Part shown: positions 40,419 to 50,900 of the stretch, in pieces
Numbering within the stretch: the stretch's first letter is position 1
Layout of the letters: every line of letters begins with the position of its first letter
IMG/VR virus record: IMGVR_UViG_3300025000_000104
Span: 1-61,834 of that record
Source of the DNA: a virus
Length of the DNA: 61,834 nt
Direction: 5' to 3' (one strand)
The notes under the pieces: model-generated
The model's database searches: none
What the model was told of the DNA's origin: nothing
The model's input: only the letters and a program-made list of their open reading frames with translations
Position numbers and translations under genes: made by a program

Positions 40419-40450
40419 AAAAGAATCTGTAGAAATGCAGGTTCTTTTTG
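40419..40450 (+). terminator. Terminator after vapD
   Basis: AAAAGAATCTG at 40419-40429 pairs with CAGGTTCTTTT at 40438-40448 (one G-U pair), followed by TGTATT. Confidence 0.75.
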
Positions 40451-40483
40451 TATTAGTTGGTTAATTTTAATATTGATAATTTT

Positions 40484-40600
40484 AGCAGACTTTGGACGCT
40501 TAGTTTGCTATTTTATATGGGAAGTGATTGCCTCCAACGTCACTTCTTTTGTTTTGGGAGGGTGGGAAACTGCTCTCTCTTTTTGTATTTGTTTTGTTGG
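40484..40600 (+). other. Hairpin-rich leader before the zinc-module endonuclease
   Basis: TAGCAGAC near 40484 pairs with GTTTGCTA near 40505 with one G-U pair, and GAAGTGA near 40531 pairs with TCACTTC near 40550. A purine-rich hairpin with a loop near 40565 follows. It has no clear U-run. A 68-codon open frame crosses this stretch but lacks a ribosome site and has a poor composition. Confidence 0.35.
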
Positions 40601-40659
40601 AGGTTGATTAAGTGGTTAAAGATGATAAATAATAATTTAGAAAGTTGGAGGAATGTAAA

Positions 40660-43230
40660 ATGAGTAATAATGTTGAAACAAAGGTTTGTAAGGTTTGTGG
40701 TAATGAGAAGTCGGTTAGTGAGTTCGGTTCAAAAAGGAATATGGTTTGTAAAACATGTAAATGGATAGAAGATCATGAAGATTTAGATATGATTAACGAT
40801 TTATCCAAAGATGAAAATGTTATAATTCTAGATTATATTCTAAACAGTAGAATAAACTTTTTAAATGAATTTGAAACCATTTTACATAAACCATTAAATG
40901 ATATTCTTATTAATATCCAAAAATTAAATATAAGAAATTATAATTTGACAGTTAAAATAAATTGCAATGCCTGTGGCAAAGAAATTTCTTATAAACTTAC
41001 GTCTTATTTAAATAGAGACAATTATTTTTGTAGTAGGGAATGCCAAAATTATTTTCAAAGTTATTCTTATGGATGTAAAGATGGTTATCAGAAATGCGGA
41101 TTTTGTACTCAAGAAAAACCCTATGATGAATTCAGTAAAAATGGTAAAGACAAATATGCCACTGTTTGTAAAGTATGTGAGGCTATCAATAAAAGAAATA
41201 TAATTTATGACAATATTTTCACAGAACAAATAGTGCATATGATATTTGACAATATATTAAATAGCAAAATTGAATCACTTAATCAATTATCTTTATTAAT
41301 AAATATAGAATTAGATTTATTAATACCTTTTGTCAAAATTATTAATATTAGTAAGAAGCCAATTAAGTTGGAATTTAATTGTCCAGTTTGTAGCAAACAA
41401 GTTTTTAGGATTATTTCTTTAATGGAAAGTGCAAATGAGCATTATTGTAGCAAGGAATGTTTTGATATTGATCAATCAATGGAAATATTAATGGAGTGCA
41501 AATGGTGTGGAAAAGAGTTTAATAAAACTCCATTAAAAGATCAAGAGAATTATTTTTGTTGCCATGATTGTTCTACAAAATATCATGCCAAAAAGAGAAC
41601 AAAGGATTTAATAGTTGCTAATTGTGAATTTTGCGGAGAAGAATTTGAAAGAAAAGAATATAATACAGGTAAAATATATTGTTCAGATGAATGTAGGGCT
41701 AAAGGATTTAATTTAAAAATGAGTGGTAAAAACAATCCTAAATATGTAGAAAGATTGACTATTAAATGCGACTGGTGTAAAACAGAATTTGGAGAAACTG
41801 AGAATAGTTATAATCAGTCTACAAATCATTTTTGTAGCAAAGATTGTGCTCGTGCTTACCACGCCAATGTATTTTCTCAAACTCCTGAGTGGAAAGAGTT
41901 CATGAGAGTTGAGATGGTCAATAGATTATCAGATGGCATTATGTCACATACAGATACCAAACCGCAGTTAGCAGTAAATGATATATTGAAGGAATTAGAC
42001 GTAGAAAATGAAAATGAATATAATTGTAAATATTACGCTATTGATAATCATTTAACTGAGTCTAATCTTTTCATAGAAGTAATGGGGAGTTTTTGGCACA
42101 CAGATCATCGAATATTTGATAAAATAAATTATCTTTCTCAAGCAACGGGTATTAGTAAAGACAAAGCAAAGAAAACATATATTAAGAAATATTATCATAT
42201 AAATATGTTATATCTTTGGGAATATGATATAAATAATGATAGAGGACTGTGTAAGGAACTGATAACATTATATGTAAATAATAAAGGTGTGTTAGATAAT
42301 TATCATAGTTTTAATTATCATCTAAATAATGGAATTTTAACAATAAACAAGAATATTGAAATTCCATATATGGACTATGATATTGAAGATTTAAATAAGA
42401 TAATTGATCTGTCTGTTAGGGAGGCTAGAAGTACATATCAACCAGAAAAACATATTACATATAATTGTGAATATTGTGGCACAGAAACATCTTGCATGTT
42501 GACACAATATGATAGAGTAGGTCATCATTTTTGTTCAAACAAATGTAATACAGCTTATTATGGAGCAAAAAGATTGAAATCAAAACAACTGTGTAATGTT
42601 TGTGGTAATAATATACCTCATAAGAATGGTTTGTGCAAAGTTTGTACATATAAAAATACTCATGATATATTATATTCTGAAATATGGACAGAAGAAATAG
42701 GAGATATAATTTTAAATAATGTTTTATATAAAAGAATTGAGTATTTAAATGAATTGGAGGAGATATTAAATATACCATTAAAGGATATATGTGAATATAT
42801 AAAATTAATAGGTTATGCTTCAACATTGAGAACACAAAGAGTGTGTTTACAGTGCGGTGAAGAATTTACTTTGCCTATGAACAGAATTATAAGTGGCAAG
42901 GATAAATTTTGTTCTCCTGAATGCAGTCAATTATCCAAAAGAGATAGAATTAAATTAGATTGTGAATGTTGTGGAAAGGAAATAAGCAGAACACAAAGTC
43001 AATATGATAAATCAAAAAATCACTTCTGCTCTCATGAATGTTCTGACAAGTGGATGAAGGAAAATAGAGTTTCTACTAAGATTGACAAAGTATGTGAAAT
43101 TTGTGAAATAGATTATCAGGTAGTTCCATCTCAATCTGAGTCAGTAGTGTGTTCTAGAGAATGCCAAGGTAAGTGGCAATCGTTACATTTGGTTGGAGAA
43201 AATGCTAATGGGTATAAAGGTAATAAATAG
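40660..43230 (+). CDS. Large multi-zinc-module endonuclease-like protein
   Basis: 856 residues from ATG 40660 behind TTGGAGGAA. It contains repeated four-Cys modules of the form CxxCG.E.....S.Y..S.NHFCS..C....H (for example CDWCKTEFGETENSYNQSTN...FCSKDC), repeated about seven times and interspersed with helical units (NDIL/LNEFETIL...). Between modules, residues 430-530 hold SNLFIEVMGSFWHTD with nearby RIFDKINYL and INMLYLWEYD, an EDxHD/Vsr-like nuclease site. This is an unusual combination of many zinc modules around one nuclease. Related mobile nucleases carry such modules singly. It sits between the vapD and membrane-protein genes in the accessory island. Confidence 0.6.
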   Translation: MSNNVETKVCKVCGNEKSVSEFGSKRNMVCKTCKWIEDHEDLDMINDLSKDENVIILDYILNSRINFLNEFETILHKPLNDILINIQKLNIRNYNLTVKINCNACGKEISYKLTSYLNRDNYFCSRECQNYFQSYSYGCKDGYQKCGFCTQEKPYDEFSKNGKDKYATVCKVCEAINKRNIIYDNIFTEQIVHMIFDNILNSKIESLNQLSLLINIELDLLIPFVKIINISKKPIKLEFNCPVCSKQVFRIISLMESANEHYCSKECFDIDQSMEILMECKWCGKEFNKTPLKDQENYFCCHDCSTKYHAKKRTKDLIVANCEFCGEEFERKEYNTGKIYCSDECRAKGFNLKMSGKNNPKYVERLTIKCDWCKTEFGETENSYNQSTNHFCSKDCARAYHANVFSQTPEWKEFMRVEMVNRLSDGIMSHTDTKPQLAVNDILKELDVENENEYNCKYYAIDNHLTESNLFIEVMGSFWHTDHRIFDKINYLSQATGISKDKAKKTYIKKYYHINMLYLWEYDINNDRGLCKELITLYVNNKGVLDNYHSFNYHLNNGILTINKNIEIPYMDYDIEDLNKIIDLSVREARSTYQPEKHITYNCEYCGTETSCMLTQYDRVGHHFCSNKCNTAYYGAKRLKSKQLCNVCGNNIPHKNGLCKVCTYKNTHDILYSEIWTEEIGDIILNNVLYKRIEYLNELEEILNIPLKDICEYIKLIGYASTLRTQRVCLQCGEEFTLPMNRIISGKDKFCSPECSQLSKRDRIKLDCECCGKEISRTQSQYDKSKNHFCSHECSDKWMKENRVSTKIDKVCEICEIDYQVVPSQSESVVCSRECQGKWQSLHLVGENANGYKGNK

Positions 43231-43233
43231 TAA

Positions 43234-43268
43234 AAGTTAGGATTAGTTAATTAAGCTAATCCTAACTT
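43234..43268. terminator. Bidirectional terminator between converging genes
   Basis: AAGTTAGGATTAG at 43234-43246 pairs perfectly with CTAATCCTAACTT at 43256-43268. It lies between the endonuclease gene and the minus-strand membrane gene, with A-rich and T-rich flanks. Confidence 0.8.
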
Positions 43269-43279
43269 ACCATTTTGTA

Positions 43280-43762
43280 TTAACTTCTGGCGAACATATT
43301 TAAATACATTAAATGTGAAATATCCTCTAATGCAAACAAAGTATTTTGCTCAATTCCATTATCATCTATATAATTTAAAGTTAAAAAATGTACTAATTCA
43401 ATTGTTTGTTTATTTCCAATTCCACTGATTCCTCCAACTATTGCACCTAATGGCCCTGCAACCACAATGCCAACCAAGGATCTTTGAATTACACTCTTTT
43501 GCTTATCAGTTAGCATTTTTGAATTAGTAACAGTTTTATACTTAATTCTTTCTTTTGGGATTAAATATTTATTGTCTATTTTTACAGATATTTTATCACT
43601 TGATATTCTTACTATTTCGCCTTCTATTAAATTTGGCATCCCTTGTATATGTCTGAATTTTATAGGTGTAAGTTTTCCTTGTTTCGCATTTTTTAAAGCA
43701 GTTATTATCGCAATTAGGCTAACAATAAAAATTAAAATAAGTCCAATAAGAATTTTGTTCAT
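43280..43762 (-). CDS. Membrane-anchored protein of unknown function (moron candidate)
   Basis: 160 residues from ATG 43762; the in-frame GTG 43774 lies in the ribosome site GAAGGTG. The N-terminus NKILIGLILIFIVSLIAIITAL is a membrane segment. A beta-rich domain follows (MPNLIEGEIVRISSDKISVKI...), then a glycine-rich segment SLVGIVVAGPLGAIVGGISGIGNK of glycine-zipper type, and a C-terminal beta pair (IELVHFLTLNYIDDNGI). Transcribed opposite to the late genes from its own promoter, as lysogeny genes often are. Might affect membrane or superinfection. Confidence 0.65.
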   Translation of the reverse strand: MNKILIGLILIFIVSLIAIITALKNAKQGKLTPIKFRHIQGMPNLIEGEIVRISSDKISVKIDNKYLIPKERIKYKTVTNSKMLTDKQKSVIQRSLVGIVVAGPLGAIVGGISGIGNKQTIELVHFLTLNYIDDNGIEQNTLFALEDISHLMYLNMFARS

Positions 43763-43792
43763 AGAATAAAGCACCTTCCTTCCTATGTATTA

Positions 43793-43821
43793 ATATTACC
43801 CTATTTTGTAAAATATGTCTA
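43793..43821 (-). promoter_or_regulatory. Sigma-A promoter of the minus-strand membrane gene
   Basis: On the minus strand TAGACA (complement of 43816-43821) and TAATAT (complement of 43793-43798) are 17 bases apart, 31 bases ahead of the ATG. Confidence 0.65.
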
Positions 43822-43842
43822 TAAAAAAAGGAGATTGATAAT

Positions 43843-44391
43843 ATGAAATTTAATGAATTAAAAGAACAAATCCAATTAGGTGTAAATGTATCTGAACTTA
43901 TTAACTTTGAATATGTTCCACTTATGTCTCAAAAAATAATAATAGACAATATAAAATCTATTTGCTTAAAGGAAGATAATAATGGTATTTTAAGCATAGA
44001 TTATGTTTTTAAAAATTTGTTCACATTGCTTTATGTTTCAGTAAATTTCACAAATATTGAATTTGAAGAATTATACGATGAAGAATATAATCTAAATTCT
44101 AATTTTGCATTTGAGATCTATGATTTATTTAAGGAATATAAAATAGATAAATTTATATTTAATCAAGATGACTGCAAAGATTTTGTTGAAATATTAGAAA
44201 ATGATATAACACAAGAAATTAATATTAAAAATAGTGTAAGTTCTGTTTTGTCGCAAGTATTAAATAGTATTGCTGGTAAACTTCCATCAGAAAATAGTGT
44301 AAATTCTTTGATTGGGGATCTTCCTGCATTATTAAATTCATTCAATCAACAAGTTAAAAAGAAAACTCCTTCCAAGAAGAATCAAGGTTAA
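43843..44391 (+). CDS. Tail-operon protein preceding the tape measure, 182 residues
   Basis: Not recognised. It begins FNELKEQIQLGVNVSELI and is mostly helical, with an acidic centre (EFEELYDEEYNLNSNFAFEIYDLFKEY) and a Lys-rich end. Its place two genes before the tape measure gene is where tail assembly chaperones normally stand, and its length fits. The frame shows no obvious slippery site joining it to the next gene. AAAGGAGATTG precedes ATG 43843; it is the first gene of the resumed tail operon. Confidence 0.5.
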   Translation: MKFNELKEQIQLGVNVSELINFEYVPLMSQKIIIDNIKSICLKEDNNGILSIDYVFKNLFTLLYVSVNFTNIEFEELYDEEYNLNSNFAFEIYDLFKEYKIDKFIFNQDDCKDFVEILENDITQEINIKNSVSSVLSQVLNSIAGKLPSENSVNSLIGDLPALLNSFNQQVKKKTPSKKNQG

Positions 44392-44394
44392 ATT

Positions 44395-44886
44395 ATGGCA
44401 AAAACATTTAATACTATTGAAGAATTGATGATATACTTACAAAATCAAATTCCCGTTAGTTTAGAAACGATCGGAGAAGAAGTTAAAAAAATATTAAGAG
44501 ATAATGTTCAGCAACTTTGGTACGACAGACCATTTACTCCAACTCACTATACTAGAAGTATGGAGTATATAAATTCAATTGTATGTTCAAAAGCTACAAA
44601 AATTTCAAATGGTCAATATAAGGTTGAGATATATTTTGCTACAGATTTGATTCAGCCTTATATAAGTCAAAATAGTGAATGGAATCAACATGCAAGTATT
44701 TATGGAGAAGATGTTTCTGCTCAAATTCCATATTATATTGAAGAGGGCAATAATTCTCCTTTATTTGAGTATCAAGGAGTACATCCTGTAAAAATAACAA
44801 AGGAGTGGATCGAAGATAATGATTATTTAAGAAAAAGAATGATTAAATTTTTAGGAAAATATGGATTTAATTGCTCAGTGATATAA
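44395..44886 (+). CDS. Tail-completion-like protein, 163 residues
   Basis: Starts 3 bases after the previous stop. Sequence VSLETIGEEVKKILRDNVQQLWYDRPFTPTHYTRSMEYINSI resembles the helix-plus-RTG-like layout of HK97 gp10-type tail completion proteins. Strands YKVEIYFATD and an HPVKITKEW segment follow. Assignment by layout only. A hairpin at 44892 precedes the tape measure gene. Confidence 0.5.
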   Translation: MAKTFNTIEELMIYLQNQIPVSLETIGEEVKKILRDNVQQLWYDRPFTPTHYTRSMEYINSIVCSKATKISNGQYKVEIYFATDLIQPYISQNSEWNQHASIYGEDVSAQIPYYIEEGNNSPLFEYQGVHPVKITKEWIEDNDYLRKRMIKFLGKYGFNCSVI

Positions 44887-44891
44887 GTATT

Positions 44892-44935
44892 TATCCCCTA
44901 CTTTTAGTGGGGGTGTATTTTTTATACCCCAAATT
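44892..44935 (+). terminator. Imperfect hairpin before the tape measure gene
   Basis: GGGGTGTA near 44911 can pair with TATACCCC near 44925 around a T-rich loop, with an alternative CCCC/GGGG stem overlapping it. It lacks a U-run on the 3' side. It may be a processing or attenuation site rather than a terminator. Confidence 0.35.
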
Positions 44936-44954
44936 AAAAGAGAGGTGATGTTAT

Positions 44955-47900
44955 ATGAGTGAAAATATAGGAATTAATTTACAAGCAGGATTGAATGTAT
45001 CTCAGTCAACAATTATTATAAAACAACAAGTACAAAAAGTTCAAGACCTTTTAAAACCATTGAATATAAAAATAAATAGCGATACTTTAGTAAAAGAATT
45101 CGACAAAGTTTCAACTAGTATTAAAGTTGCTACAGATGGAACTTCGAGAATACAAAAAAACATTATTAACATAGCAACTGAAGAAGGAAAATTAGTACAG
45201 ATAACCCAAGCATACAATAAAGAAATAAATGCTATGGCCGTTTCTGGGATTAAAATAGTTGATAACCTAAAAGCTCAAGCAAATGAGGCAAAAAAAGTTA
45301 CTGAAGCAGTAAAGAAATCTCAACAAACTATTTCTGATACAGCCAGAAAAATGAGTGTAGATGAAGAGAATAAAAGAATATCTACTGTTACAGAAGCGCA
45401 AAAAAGAATTGAGCAAAGAATACTAGGCAGTAATCAAACTATATCAGAACAGCAAAAACGAATGAATTCTGTGAATGCAAATAACTATGAGCAAGTTTGG
45501 TTAAAAGCATTTCAAAGAGTAGAAGCAGAAGAATTAAGATTAGCAAATATGATGGGTAGAATGAACGAGCAATCACAAGCGAGGGTTTCAAGTCAAAACA
45601 ATAGAAGTGATTTAGCTCAAAACACAGCAATTAATAATGCTTCTGACAGTGCTTATGTCCAAGCGCAAAGAGATGAACAATCAAGACTTAGGGCAAGACA
45701 AGAAGCAAGTGATACTGCTCGTAGAATGATGGCAGATGAAGAAAATCAAAGGGTAGCAACTACAACTAATGCTCAGAGAAGAATTGAACAAGCAATTTTA
45801 GGATCTAATGAAACCATTACTCAACAACAAGCAAGAATGAACTCATCTCAAGCAAATGGCTATAGATATGAGCAAATGTTTTTACAAGCAAGTAGAGAAC
45901 GAGGAGCATTAGATACTAGAAATGCTGAACTTGAATCTCAAAGACTCATTGCTTCTACTAGAAATTTACAAGCAGAAAGACAGCAAACGGCAGAATTACA
46001 AAGACAAGTTGCATTATATCAAGAACAAAATGCAATACAACTTAGGAATCTACAATCACAATATGGTAGTTTAGCTAGAACACCTGAAATACAGTCTCAA
46101 ATTTCTGCTATTCGTGGAACAGTTGGCGGTTTAAGCAGTTCTGTTTTAGATGCAAATGGTTTTAGAACTCAATCTGCCCAAATAAATACAGCTATAAGTG
46201 GAATTAGAGCAAGTTTAAATGAAGCAAGAACTGCATCTGATAATTTTGGAAACGACTTGGTAAAAAATGGAATTAAAATGCTTCAATGGGGAGTTATAGG
46301 AGGAATTCTGTTCGGAACCCTAAGGCAAATAAAGGAAGGATTTTCCTTTATAAATGACCTCGATAAAGCAATGACAAATATTTCCATGATAACAGGAGAA
46401 TCTAGAAACTCTATTGTCGAGATGACCAAGGCATATGCTGATTTAGCGACACAATTACATACCACTACTGGCGAAGCAATGAAATCTGCAGAAGAATTCT
46501 TAAGGGCTGGTCACAACCAAGAAGAAACTTTAAAATTAATTCAATCTGCTACTGTGATGGGTGCTATTGCTGGACAAGACTCAAAGTCAAGTGCAGATCA
46601 ATTAATTGCAATTACAAATGGTTTTAAAATGTCTGCTGATCAGGCTATAGATGTTGTTGATAAATTGACAACAGTCGACAATATGTCTGCTACTTCGACA
46701 AAAGAATTAGGAACTGCATTAGAACGAACTTCGGTTTCGGCACAGATGGCAGGAACCTCATTTTCAGAATTAGTTTCATATATTGGTACGGTTTCTAGCA
46801 TTTCCAGAAAAAGTGCGAGTTCTATTGGCGAAAGCTTTAAGACAATATTTTCCAGATTTCAAGATGTACGTGGTGGAAAGAATTTTGATGCAGAAAATCA
46901 AGATATCTCAAACGTAGAACGTGATTTTAAAAAATATGCTGATATATCTATAAGAGAAACATCTGGTGAGTTCAAGGATTTCTCAATTGTGATAAATGAG
47001 TTAAGTTCTAAGTGGAATACGCTTTCCGAAGTGGCCCAGAGTGCGGCTTCAAAAGCTCTGGCAGGAACGAGACAAAGAGAGAATTTCTTAATTCTTATGA
47101 ACAATATGGATACAGCATTAAAATTACAATCAGCTCAATTGGATTCAAGTGGTTCAAGTATGACTCGCTACGGAGAATTTGCAAAATCTACAGAAGCAAA
47201 GTTGAATGATCTAACAAATGCAGTTCAGAAAATTTGGCTTAATTTATTGTCATCTGAAGCTATAAATAGTGCAATTGAGGGAATGACTAAATTTGTTGGT
47301 GTTATTGATAACGCCACATCGATTTTTGGTGGATTTAATACTGCATTATATTTAGTGATTGCAACATTATCGATATTTAAAGGTCAAGCAATTGCTGGAG
47401 CTATTGCTGCTTTAGGTAAATTCGCATTAGCTAATGGGATTGCCGCAACAGCAACTAAAGGCTTTGCTGTTGCGTTAGAATTTTTAAATGCTAACCCAAT
47501 AATTCTAGCTCTTACTGCAGTTGCTGCAATAACTGCTGGACTTGTTCATTACGCTAACCAACAAGCTAAAGTAAAAGAACAATTAGAAGCAACGGTAGTA
47601 GCACAAGAAAGTTTTAATTCTATTCTTAAAGATTTCCAAAACACTCTTGATCCTAAAAAAATAGATGAACTATCTACCAGTCTTGAAAAATTAAAACAAA
47701 GTTCAAACTATGATGAAACAATTAAAAAAATTCAAACATTAAAAGATGAAATAGCAGGATTACAGGAATCTGAAGTTGAACAAGGAGCAGACTGGACAAA
47801 AACAATTGCAAGTAAAACCAAAGAAATAGAGACTTTAACCGCATCAATAAAACCATATACAGATGCACAGTCTAAATATAACGAACAACAAAAAATCGCT

Positions 47901-50900
47901 ACTGCATTGGATTATGAGTCTGTCCAAGCAGGAAATAAGAAAATTGCGTTAAAAATTCGTGAGAATGAGTCTAATAGACAATTAATTGATAGTTATCAAA
48001 AAGTTCATGATAAAATTGCACAAGGAAATGAATTAACTCAAGAAGAATCTAATTTAAATCAAAAGATGATTGATAAATATCCTGAATATACTAAAGTATT
48101 AAATGATAAAACTACAGCAGTTGGACTTGATATTGATGCTTTGAAATTAAATCAAACCGCAGAGGAAGCATTAGCAATAGTTTCATTTAATGCAATGAAA
48201 ACAAAAGCGGAGTCAAGTGCATTAGCCACAAAACAAATAATTGCAGATACAGAGGCAAGAATACGTGCAATCCAAGCAGAAATTGATGCCCTTCAGGGTA
48301 AAAATGAAGCAATGGGGTCTGCTAATGCAAATATACAATATCAAAAATTATTAGAACAAGGTTCTGCTCAGACTTTTATGGAGTTTAAAAATGGCACCAT
48401 ATTTAATGACACTATTACTCCAAAGTTAAAAATAGACTTAAGTAGTGCTTGGAAGCAATTACAAACGGCTAAACAAACTTTGGGTGCTTGGAATACATTA
48501 TCAAATATGAGTATTGATGATTTGAAAAAAGGTGTTTCAGATAGTAGTGGTAACAGTTTTGATCCTCCTAGTTCTGATAAAGACAAAGACAAAAAAGAAC
48601 TCTCAATAGAATCAATCACACAGGCTCTTCTTGATCAAATTGAAGCAGAACATCTTTTGACTAAAACTCAATCTGATAAGATATCTAAAGAATTGGAACA
48701 GGCCAAGTCTGCTAAAGATTACACTTTAATCCTTGAAAAACAAAATGAACTCATCTCAAATCAAGCGAAAGAACTGTCTCAACTCCAATCAGCAAGAGAC
48801 AAAATAAATTCCTTAAAAGATTCTGCTTTGTCATCTTCTAAATTTGGTGATATTAATCGTTGGTACACGGGGCAAGATAATAAAGAAAGCGTAACGTTTG
48901 TACAAGAGAAAAATGCTCAGTCTGAAGAAGTTCGCAAAGCGATGGATGAAGAATTTAAATCTTCGCAAATACTTAGAAATGGCTGGATGTCTGTCACTAA
49001 AGCCATTGAAGAAAATATTGAAAAATCCAGAGAATTCGCAAAGCAATCTCGCGAAGACCTAATAAAATCCCTAGAAGAACAATCATCCCTCCTATCCTCA
49101 AAAGAAACCACTTCTCTAGAATCCTCCTTTAAAAACCTAGACATCGAATCATGGATAAAGAAAAACGTCTCGACTACAAAAACATGGGCAGAGACAATAT
49201 CAGAACTTCAAGAAGAATTAGCAAAGCTAGGTAATCCAACAACATTAGAAGGTCAAAAAAAGTTTAATGAACTAATGGTTCAAAGTGCAAAACTTGCTGC
49301 TGATGCGAAAAAAGCTCAGGATGAGTATGCAAAATCTGTAGATAAAATGAGACAAGAAAAACTCTTCGAATCCACAGATGCAAATCTTCAAGCTATAATG
49401 GACGAAATTGACTCCATAGACCAACAGCAACAATTATCAAAAGGTGGAATATCATCTGCTGTACCTAAAATTGATATGGAAATCATCCCTCGCATAGATT
49501 ATAAATCTGTTGAAGAAGCAATAGAAGAGATTCCTAAACCAAATGAAGACCTCTACTCATATAAACCCCCTCTCTCCTTCGTTGAATTCATAAATAATGA
49601 ATTTACAAATGCTGTATCATTAGCAAATAATAATATATCTCAACTCAAATCAAAAATCACAGCATTAGGTGCAGTCACTCCTGAAAATAAAGATCAAATA
49701 CTATCATATTATCAACAAATCCAAAATCAAGTCCAAATATTAGCTGATGTTGCTAAAAATGCTCAAGATTCTCTTAAATTAAAATTAGATTCGGGAGAAA
49801 TATCCCAAGATGATTTTAATAATAAGATGCAAGCAATTCAAACAGCTTCAATTGAAGTTCTCGCAATCCCAAAAATAGAAATCACAGCAGAAGCAACTCA
49901 AGGGATTCAAACTTTACAAGATCAAATGAAAGATATTGTAGTTGATGCTGATACAAAATTAGCAGATGATAAATTATTGGCATTAATTAGTAAACAGTAT
50001 GAAACCATTATCACAATAAATGCTGATGATATTGCTGCGACACAATCCATATTAATGTTACAACAACCAACATCATCAATTCATACAATTTATGTTCAAA
50101 CTGTAGAGGGAGAAAAACCAGAAGGTTATGCCAAAGGAACAAAAAATCATCCTGGAGGATTGGCATATGTCGATGATGAATTAGGTGGAAAAAGAGAATT
50201 AATAGTTCTACCTAATGGAAGTATTATGTTGGGTGATAATTCTGGGCCAAAATTAGTTAATCTTCCAAAAGGCACAGAAGTAATTCCCAATGATGAAACT
50301 GAAAGAATATTAAAATCTAACAATGGTAAAATTCCTGCATATGCTGATGGTACTGGTTCTCATATCACTGATATTGATTTTCTCAATGATAGTTTAGAAG
50401 AATTTGCTCAATCAATTTCTGATGTTTCTAAAGAAATTGCTAAAACAACAAAGATTGTTGCAAAAGACAATACTGCTGTAGAAAAATCAGATAAAAAAAT
50501 TGCTGGATATGAAAAAACTCTATCAAAATATTTGAATGAAGATGGATCATATAAGGATAAATATGTTGGTTCAAGAAGTGCTGAAAGAGCTGTTGATAGA
50601 ACACAAAAAAATATTGATAAAGAAACAATTAAAAATGAGCAATTAGTAACAAAAGCAGAATCAGATCAAGCTATTCTTGATGGTCAGAAAGCTTCAAAAA
50701 CAGATTTTACTCAGAAACTTATAGCAACTCAAAAAGCATTAGCCAATTTAAATTCTGCACAATATATTGAACAAAAGATTGACCTTTATCAAGAAGCAAT
50801 AACTGTAGCATCTGCAAATATTGATGAGCTATATGATTCTATTGCTAAATATAAAAACGATGATGGAACATATGAAGATAATGAAACTACTAGAGAAGTT

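Noticed and set aside
40457-40663. A 68-codon open frame before the zinc-module endonuclease.
   Set aside because: No ribosome site, a poor composition (many aromatic and hydrophobic residues without pattern) and it crosses hairpins. It is more likely non-coding leader.
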